This document shows, one piece after another, positions 41,907 to 47,066 of a stretch of 47,066 nucleotides of DNA (the first letter of the stretch is position 1; each line of letters begins with the position of its first letter). This DNA comes from Oscillospiraceae bacterium (GTDB lineage Bacteria > Bacillota > Clostridia > Oscillospirales > Ruminococcaceae). The position numbers and the translations under genes are program-made. The notes beneath the pieces were generated by a model. It saw only the letters and a list, made by a program, of their open reading frames with translations, did no database searches and was not told the origin of the DNA. The stretch is taken from the NCBI GenBank assembly GCA_022787085.1, contig JALFVE010000006.1:1-47066 (forward strand). The letters are read 5' to 3'.

Positions 41907-42758
41907 GTGCAGTACACAATCAGATCGGACAAGCTTACAGCGGTGATCGACAGCTTCGGCGGCGAGCTTCACTCCTTAAAGGACAAGGCGGGAAATGAAT
42001 ATATCTGGACTGCGGAGGATGTGTGGAAGCGTCATGCGCCGCTGCTTTTTCCGTTTGTATGCAATACGAAAAGCAAGAAATATACGGTCAACGGCAGTGA
42101 ATACGCTCTGTCAAACCATGGCTTTGCCAGAGATACGGAGTTTATAAAATCCTTTTCTGAGGAAAGCATTGTAGAGCTTTCTATCAGCTCCGATGCAGGG
42201 ACAAAGGCAAAATATCCCTTTGATCTGGATTTTTCCGTTACATATTCCCTTGACGGAAACAAGCTGACCGTCGCTATGAAGGCGGTTAACACGGGGGATT
42301 CGGATATGCCGTTTTTCATGGGAGGTCATCCCGGATTTCTCTGTCCCTTTGAGTGCGATAAGGACAGCAGCTTCGAGGATTACGATGTTATCTATGAAAA
42401 GAACGAAACCATTACTCAGGAGGATTTCGGTGTTACCGTTCTCGAAAACGGAAACAAGGTCCCTGTGAGCAGAGAGCTTTTCAGAAATGACGTTTTCCTC
42501 AAAGATAAGCCAGCTTCCTCATGGGTTGCTCTTGTGAGCAGAAAGAGCGGAAAAACGGTAAAAGTAAGCTATGATAATTCGGGCTGCATTGCAGTGTGGT
42601 CCCCCTACGATGACAGGGGACATTTCGTCTGCCTCGAGCCATGGACAAGTGCGCCCGTTTACTGCTGCGATACCGAGGAGCTGACCCGAATGCCCCATGC
42701 AAAACACATTGCTCCCGGCGAAAGCTTTACATTCACCTTTACAATTGAGATATTATAA
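41907..42758 (+). CDS. Aldose-1-epimerase-family protein (galactose mutarotase-like)
   Basis: A 283-residue beta-sandwich enzyme of the galactose mutarotase superfamily (YeaD/LacX-like branch). Family landmarks: GGELHSLKDKAGNEYIW, APLLFPFVCN, LSNHGFARDTEF with the histidine-arginine pair, FFMGGHPGFLCPF with the second histidine, and the C-terminal glutamate region CLEPWTSAP. Its likely role is interconverting sugar anomers or processing phosphosugars. The start is GTG 41907 after AAGGGCGG. Last gene of the run, followed by a strong terminator. Confidence 0.9.
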   Translation: MQYTIRSDKLTAVIDSFGGELHSLKDKAGNEYIWTAEDVWKRHAPLLFPFVCNTKSKKYTVNGSEYALSNHGFARDTEFIKSFSEESIVELSISSDAGTKAKYPFDLDFSVTYSLDGNKLTVAMKAVNTGDSDMPFFMGGHPGFLCPFECDKDSSFEDYDVIYEKNETITQEDFGVTVLENGNKVPVSRELFRNDVFLKDKPASSWVALVSRKSGKTVKVSYDNSGCIAVWSPYDDRGHFVCLEPWTSAPVYCCDTEELTRMPHAKHIAPGESFTFTFTIEIL

Positions 42759-42773
42759 TCAAATAATTCCTCG

Positions 42774-42807
42774 GCTCTCTCCGATACTTTCGGAGGGAGC
42801 TTTTTTT
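42774..42807 (+). terminator. Intrinsic terminator ending the seven-gene run
   Basis: GCTCTCTCCG and CGGAGGGAGC form a 10-bp stem (one G-T) with a 7-nt loop and a 7-T run. Confidence 0.93.
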
Positions 42808-42920
42808 GTGTAATAATCAATTGTGTGATTTTTTACACAGATAATATGATATGATATATATAATAGAAAAAATATAATATATTACAATTTGTTTTAAAAT
42901 TCCTATTTTTCGTCATATTG

Positions 42921-42929
42921 TGGTATAAT
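42921..42929 (+). promoter_or_regulatory. Extended -10 promoter for cas3 remnant
   Basis: TGGTATAAT fits TGnTATAAT; the -35 position is poor (TTCCTA at 42900-42905, spacer 18). The GGAAGGAGGG binding site follows. Upstream (42808-42900) is very A+T-rich with no other feature. Confidence 0.5.
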
Positions 42930-42951
42930 GTTTGGAAGGAGGGATGATTAA

Positions 42952-43764
42952 TTGGATATTCTGGCTCATGTGAACGATGATGGAAGAAAACAGACTCTGG
43001 AAGAGCATCTTAACGGAGTGGCGGAACTGGCAAAGGGATTTGCCATATCAGAACTGAAAACGGCTGCAGAATATCTCGGACTTATTCACGATATCGGAAA
43101 ATGCCGTCCCAATTTCCAAAGAAGGCTTTCGGGGGATAATATCCGCTGCGAGCACGCCTGCTGCGGAGCACAGGAGATCATTTCAGGAAATAAGAAAAAC
43201 GCCTTGGCATATCTCCTTGCATACTGCGCAGCGGGGCATCATTCGGGACTTCAGAACGGCGGAGCAAAAAACGATCCCGAGGATGAAGGCACACTGCATT
43301 CCGCACTGAACAAGAAAGCGGGGGATTACCTTCCGCAAGGTGAGCGTTTCAGGGTGAGCCTGCCCGATCTGAACGGACTGGATAGGCTGATTTCCGAGGG
43401 TGCGGAGAATATGCCTGAAATATTGGAGCGGGCAGCATTTTTCACAAGATATCTGTTTTCCTGCCTGACAGACGCAGATTTTCTCGATACGGAAAATTTC
43501 TGCGATTCGAATACTGACAGGGAGATAAAAGGGGATTTCTCTGAGGCTCTCCGACTTGTTTCGGGAAAAATTCAAGGCTTTATTGCGGATACCGATGTGA
43601 AAAGGGCAAGAAAAAGCCTTCAGCAGCAGGCAATGGACGGCTGCGGCAGTGAAGGTGTACATATTCTCAATATGCCCACGGGAAGCGGCAAGTTATCACA
43701 ACTTCCTAATGTGTCTAAAATAGATGCAATGGCTCACAAAGTCCCTATTATAGCTGTTTCTTAA
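42952..43764 (+). pseudogene. cas3: Truncated Cas3 (HD nuclease plus start of helicase)
   Basis: Cas3 is the HD nuclease/helicase that degrades DNA in type I CRISPR interference. The HD nuclease domain is intact: AHVNDDGRKQTLEEHL (H19), LGLIHDIGKCRPNFQRRL (H46-D47, K50), HACCGAQEI and CAAGHHSGLQ, LTDADFLDTENF. The helicase begins normally up to its Walker A motif, NMPTGSGK, ending at K247 (nt 43692), and the next 23 residues (LSQLPNVSKIDAMAHKVPII..) are unrelated. About two thirds of a normal Cas3 (700-900 residues) is therefore missing, and no other cas gene or CRISPR array is nearby. TTG start with AGGAGG 10 nt upstream. The isolated HD part could still be expressed as a small nuclease. Subtype cannot be assigned safely; the AHV..DG..Q.L.EHL opening resembles I-C. 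Confidence 0.85.
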
Positions 43765-43805
43765 CACGAAATCAGTTGTGGAATTCATCGTGTAAAATTA
43801 GACAC
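43711..43805. repeat. 95-bp segment with 8-bp inverted ends
   Basis: GTGTCTAA (43711-43718) and TTAGACAC (43798-43805) are exact inverted repeats; the region also contains CACGAAATCAGTTGTGGAAT and CATCGTGTAAAATTAG. It lies 19 bp past the point where cas3 breaks off. It looks like the joined ends of a lost insertion sequence, or a small MITE; no target-site duplication is visible. Confidence 0.45.
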
Positions 43806-43833
43806 GTTTTATATGAATATAATATGAACAGGC

Positions 43834-43857
43834 AGAGGCATAGCAGTCTCTTTTTTT
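43834..43857 (+). terminator. Weak terminator before restriction locus
   Basis: AGAGGC and GTCTCT pair over 6 bp (one G-T) with a 6-nt loop, followed by seven T residues. Confidence 0.45.
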
Positions 43858-43882
43858 ATGGTTTCAATTATGTAGATAAATA

Positions 43883-43911
43883 TTGACATATATCGAAAAA
43901 TATTGTATAAT
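43883..43911 (+). promoter_or_regulatory. Consensus promoter of HsdM/HsdR chimera operon
   Basis: TTGACA (43883-43888), 17-bp spacer, TATAAT (43906-43911); both hexamers are perfect. Start near 43918, so the in-frame ATG at 43903 is not the true start. Confidence 0.85.
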
Positions 43912-43944
43912 AAAAATATCAAAAATATTATTGGAGGCACACTA

Positions 43945-45750
43945 ATGATAACTGGTAGTCTTAAAAACAAAATCAATTCAATTTGGCAGGATTTTTATAA
44001 TGAAAATATGGCACAGACATCTGAAATAGTAAATCAGCTTACAACCCTTATGTTTATAAAGATGCTTGATGATAAGCAGAATGCTGTAGAGGCCCAAGCG
44101 TCTATTATAGGTATTGAAGCCCCTCAGAGTGAGCTGACCTTTAAAAAGGGTAACTACAAGAATATTGAGGTTATCAATGGAACAGAACAGGTTAAGTTTG
44201 AAATTCCATACGAAGACCTCAGATGGAAAAACTTTAAGAATCTGAACGGCAAGGACTTGGCCGCAAGAATAAAGAATTACGTCATTCCTTTTATTAAAGA
44301 CCCAAATAACAAATCCGTAGGAAAGTTTGCAGACTATGCAAAGAAATATACTTTTGGCTTTGATGATAAAGAACGACTTCTTACATCTGTTGTGGACAAG
44401 CTTTCAGATGATGAAATGAATTTTACTAACACTGACCTTATGGGCGATGTTTATGAATATATGTGTGGTTCGGGAGTTTCTGGACAGTTCAGAACCCCAC
44501 GACACATTATTGATATGGCTGTAGAAATGATGAAGCCGCAGCTCGGTGAAAAAATCATTGACCCCGCAATGGGTACAGCTGGCTTCATTATTGAATCGGC
44601 AAAGTACATTCAGGAACATCAGAAAAATGAACTTCTTAATGTTGAAAACAAAAAGAAGTTTAATTCCGAAATGTTTTACGGCTGCGATAATGATTCAAAT
44701 ATGGCCAGAATCGGATATATGAACTGTATCCTTCACAATATAAAGAATCCTATTAATGACAAGGCTTTTTATACCGAGCTGAAGGATTCTTTGGTATCAG
44801 ATGTTGTATCTCTCAATAGAAACTATATCGGCGTTCAGAAGAATCTGAAATATGTTGAAAAATATTCTGACCCTGTAAATTGGGAACATTTCACTCAGCA
44901 GAATTTCCTTGATATTAAGAAGTATATTGCCCCTAATATATCGGGTGATATCGATATTGAATCCGCACGATTCTTTGACCTGCTTTGTTATAAGTATTCT
45001 GCAACGAAATTCAATAAAAATAATACCTTCGCAATGACTGCAAAGACCATATATACTTTGGCTTGCTACCTTCTAGATAACAAAATGCGCATTTCTGAAG
45101 TAGCCGCACACAAAGAAACATTGGAATATATCAAGTCCGATGATTTCCTCACCAAAACAACTGTAACCAATATGGACAACATTCGTCAGGAAATAAGACA
45201 GTTAATAAAATATATTGAAAAAGAAATCATTGAACCAATCATATCTGATTTTGACGATAAGATTATTTCAAATGAAGATGCAGATGACGATGATGTTGAT
45301 TTCTCTGTTACTGTAGACGATTTTAAATCCCTGGAGGAAAAGGTAATTTTCTATATTAAAACGCACCTTGATGACAAACTGGTATATCAGGTCAATAATC
45401 TTATAAAGCCAACAGATAATGCTATAAGCGCTTTCAAAGCAGAGGTTATCAAAACTGCCAAAAGCAATGACGAATATGAAGGACTCTTTGCCTCTGATGA
45501 TGAAATTGTGCCGTTTGTCAGAAAATCAATCGGCTTAAACCCTGATGCTGTTAATAAGTTTATTGATTTGCAGTCAGCAAAGGGCTTAAACGATAATCAG
45601 ATTAATTATACAAGGGAGCTTTTAAATTTTATTGCTAATAATGGTAAATTTGAAAGAGCTGACCTTCTTCGTGATGAGCTGAACTTTGGAGAGATTTTCG
45701 ATAATGTTTCAATTAATGCTCTTATTGAGGATATTAACAGTATCTTGTAA
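43945..45750 (+). CDS. Chimeric type I restriction protein: HsdM N-terminus fused to HsdR C-terminus
   Basis: A 601-residue protein from ATG 43945 (GGAGG 7 nt upstream). Residues 1-286 are the HsdM methyltransferase front: LKNKINSIWQDFYNENMA, the N-terminal helical domain, QFRTPRHIIDMAVEMMKP and SAM motif I DPAMGTAGFIIESAKYI (D206), ending at MFYGCDNDSNMARIGYMNCI and ELKDSLVSD. The next element of HsdM should be the catalytic NPPF/Y motif; it is absent. From about residue 287 the sequence is the C-terminal domain of HsdR: KYVEKYSDPVNWEHF, YIAPN, ESARFFDLLCYKYSATKF, RQEIRQLIKYIE, and PFVRKSIGLNPDAV with LNDNQINYTRELLNFIANNG. Methylation, ATPase/helicase and nuclease activity are thus all lacking. 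A gene-joining deletion spanning hsdM to hsdR, kept in frame, explains it; a functional regulator or decoy is possible. Codons are A/T-ending, unlike the window. Confidence 0.8.
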   Translation: MITGSLKNKINSIWQDFYNENMAQTSEIVNQLTTLMFIKMLDDKQNAVEAQASIIGIEAPQSELTFKKGNYKNIEVINGTEQVKFEIPYEDLRWKNFKNLNGKDLAARIKNYVIPFIKDPNNKSVGKFADYAKKYTFGFDDKERLLTSVVDKLSDDEMNFTNTDLMGDVYEYMCGSGVSGQFRTPRHIIDMAVEMMKPQLGEKIIDPAMGTAGFIIESAKYIQEHQKNELLNVENKKKFNSEMFYGCDNDSNMARIGYMNCILHNIKNPINDKAFYTELKDSLVSDVVSLNRNYIGVQKNLKYVEKYSDPVNWEHFTQQNFLDIKKYIAPNISGDIDIESARFFDLLCYKYSATKFNKNNTFAMTAKTIYTLACYLLDNKMRISEVAAHKETLEYIKSDDFLTKTTVTNMDNIRQEIRQLIKYIEKEIIEPIISDFDDKIISNEDADDDDVDFSVTVDDFKSLEEKVIFYIKTHLDDKLVYQVNNLIKPTDNAISAFKAEVIKTAKSNDEYEGLFASDDEIVPFVRKSIGLNPDAVNKFIDLQSAKGLNDNQINYTRELLNFIANNGKFERADLLRDELNFGEIFDNVSINALIEDINSIL

Positions 45751-45767
45751 AGAGAGGTAAATATTAA

Positions 45768-45968
45768 ATGGCAAGAGCTAAAAAAGATGGAGTAAATATC
45801 AACTACTATATTCGTAAAGATGTAAAAAATAAGCTTGATGCTTATTGTGAGGACGTAGGACAAACAGCTACAACTGCAATTGAAAGAATCCTTGAAAAGC
45901 ATCTCGATGAATACTTTACGCAAAAAGACACAAACGACAGCAAAACGCAGAATACTAATAATACCTGA
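45768..45968 (+). CDS. Small ribbon-helix-helix-like DNA-binding protein
   Basis: A 66-residue protein: VNINYYIRKDVKNKLDAYCEDVGQTATTAIERILEKHLDEYF. A short strand followed by two helices, the second starting at T-A-T-T-A-I-E, fits an Arc/CopG/MetJ-type ribbon-helix-helix dimer. A polar, Asn/Thr/Lys-rich tail follows. It is placed 17 bp after the chimeric restriction gene and 17 bp before the recombinase, with GAGAGGT upstream of the ATG. It may regulate the operon or act as an accessory to the recombinase. I do not recognise a named family member. Confidence 0.65.
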   Translation: MARAKKDGVNINYYIRKDVKNKLDAYCEDVGQTATTAIERILEKHLDEYFTQKDTNDSKTQNTNNT

Positions 45969-45985
45969 AGATAGGAGGTTATACT

Positions 45986-47066
45986 GTGCAGCGAATCACT
46001 GAATTTAAAACGGGTAAAAAATCCATTTTTAAAGTTGAAACTGTAATAGATGGTGCTGTTGTTGATTCGAAAATGATTAACGTTCAGATTGATACAGTAA
46101 CTGTAAAAAATAAAGAGTATAACCTCCTATATAATAGCTCCTACGAGCTGGTTGAAGATGCATATAACTTCCTAAATCATAACCAAAAAAGACTTTCAGC
46201 TAATTCAATAAAAGCTGAAATGTATGCTCTAAGATACTTATATGTATTTAGTGAAATTATTAATAAGCCAATATCAGAGTTTACAAGGATAGATTTTATA
46301 AAACTCAATTATTTTCTATCAGGAGTATCCGCAGATGGCTCTGAGGTTGAATATAATCTTTTAACTAAAAGGAATTCAGAGACAATCAATAGTTTCTTTT
46401 CAGTATATAGGGAACTATACAGATATTTAGATTTAACAAGCGCTCCTATATTGAATGAGCGCTCATTTGCTAAATACACCCCAGCAGGCAGAAGGAACAA
46501 GTCAGCTAATATAACAAATGTCGAGGTCCCAAAGTACATATCAGTGGAAGAATTTCAAAAGATTATAAGCTACATTATTGAAACTGTAAAAATTCAGGCG
46601 GATATAGAACAAAATAAAACAAAGCTACTTCCTAGTTCATTTTACAATAAATATACCAACTTGCTGTATAATGCGGTTTTTGATGAAAACGAAATAAAGT
46701 ATAATAGAGGCTATTATGGATTATTGTATATTGGAACTCAAACTGGCCTAAGAGCATCTGAGATTGCAATATTACGAGTTCAAGACCTTGAAATAATATC
46801 ATTTAGAGATAAATCAATAGGTGTCCTTCATTATCGTTCTACTAAAAGCGGAAATGGAAAAAATAATGTTTATGATGAAGGAAAAACAAATGCAAATAAT
46901 AAAGTTATTGCTGTGTATGAAATGTTAGCTTCATTATTTAAGGAAGAAAGAATTACACAAAAAGTTGATTTTTTAGTTCCCAGAGATATGAATGCTCAAT
47001 CAAACGGCAGAGACAAATCATTAAGAAGCAATATTTCATCTACGGCATTGGAAAACACTAATATTC
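45986..47066 (+). CDS. Tyrosine recombinase/phage-type integrase, 3' partial
   Basis: Starts at GTG 45986 with AGGAGG 7 nt upstream and stays open to the window edge (360 codons). An N-terminal arm-type region with DNA-binding helical stretches (AEMYALRYLYVFSEII, FTRIDFIKLNYFLSGVS) is followed by the catalytic domain: ISVEEFQKIISYIIE, then YGLLYIGTQTGLRASEIAILRVQDLE with the first catalytic arginine at R256, and the beta-strand YRSTKSGNGKN with the conserved lysine. The second Arg, His and the nucleophilic Tyr lie beyond the window. It likely mobilises the surrounding A+T-rich segment or switches an hsdS gene downstream, as recombinases in type I restriction loci do. Confidence 0.85.
   Translation, partial: MQRITEFKTGKKSIFKVETVIDGAVVDSKMINVQIDTVTVKNKEYNLLYNSSYELVEDAYNFLNHNQKRLSANSIKAEMYALRYLYVFSEIINKPISEFTRIDFIKLNYFLSGVSADGSEVEYNLLTKRNSETINSFFSVYRELYRYLDLTSAPILNERSFAKYTPAGRRNKSANITNVEVPKYISVEEFQKIISYIIETVKIQADIEQNKTKLLPSSFYNKYTNLLYNAVFDENEIKYNRGYYGLLYIGTQTGLRASEIAILRVQDLEIISFRDKSIGVLHYRSTKSGNGKNNVYDEGKTNANNKVIAVYEMLASLFKEERITQKVDFLVPRDMNAQSNGRDKSLRSNISSTALENTNI

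Noticed and set aside
43903-43944. Upstream ATG of the HsdM/HsdR chimera
   Set aside because: It lies within the promoter; ATG 43945 has GGAGG 7 nt upstream.

Overview
The window looks like a chromosomal segment of a low-to-mid G+C Gram-positive anaerobe of the Clostridia, most like a Ruminococcus-type Oscillospiraceae. This is inference from gene content: a SpoIIID sporulation regulator, an NfnAB-type ferredoxin/NADP transhydrogenase pair, a YesM/YesN-type two-component system, half-size TauE/SafE membrane proteins, secreted proteins with cell-wall-binding, Ig-like and CAP domains, strong AGGAGG-type ribosome binding sites, and many TTG start codons. No rRNA, tRNA or CRISPR array was seen.

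Layout. 1-2878: 3' part of a large repeat-rich surface protein (270-bp tandem repeats, then two Cys/His modules). 3229-7151: spoIIID, a PcrA/UvrD helicase and, on the minus strand, a cytoplasmic-type L-asparaginase. 7264-12221: a split TauE/SafE pair, a polyprenyl-phosphate sugar-1-phosphate transferase, a minus-strand P-loop ATPase with an operator-like palindrome at its promoter, an HD-domain hydrolase, an orphan promoter-terminator unit that could encode a ~100-nt RNA, and a Cof-type HAD phosphatase. 12315-19478: a small membrane protein with ychF, an ABC ATPase plus giant FtsX-like permease, and a SulP anion transporter with a leader hairpin. 19604-25311: the two-component system and the nfnA-nfnB pair. 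25443-31129: a small cupin protein, an RluA-type pseudouridine synthase, then a MarR regulator with a heterodimeric ABC exporter behind a palindromic operator.

31194-36595 is a minus-strand block: a cell-wall-binding-repeat protein, an AEC permease, and two adjacent membrane-anchored FecR-domain proteins with Thr/Pro-rich stalks driven by a near-perfect promoter. 36803-42758 is a plus-strand, seven-gene run that may be one operon (CAP/Ig-like secreted protein, DUF308 membrane protein, two HAD phosphatases, secreted transglutaminase-like protein, NYN-OST-HTH protein, aldose-1-epimerase-like protein), ended by a strong terminator.

42952-47066 is the most unusual part: a scar region. A Cas3 gene is cut off exactly in the Walker A motif of its helicase. 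A 95-bp segment with 8-bp inverted ends follows. Then comes A+T-rich DNA with its own consensus promoter encoding (i) a 601-residue protein that joins the N-terminal part of a type I restriction methyltransferase (HsdM, SAM-binding motif present, NPPF/Y catalytic motif absent) in frame to the C-terminal domain of the restriction subunit HsdR, (ii) a small ribbon-helix-helix-like protein and (iii) a tyrosine recombinase that runs off the window. I read this as the remains of a type I CRISPR-Cas locus overtaken by a recombinase-associated type I restriction locus that itself suffered, or evolved through, an internal deletion.
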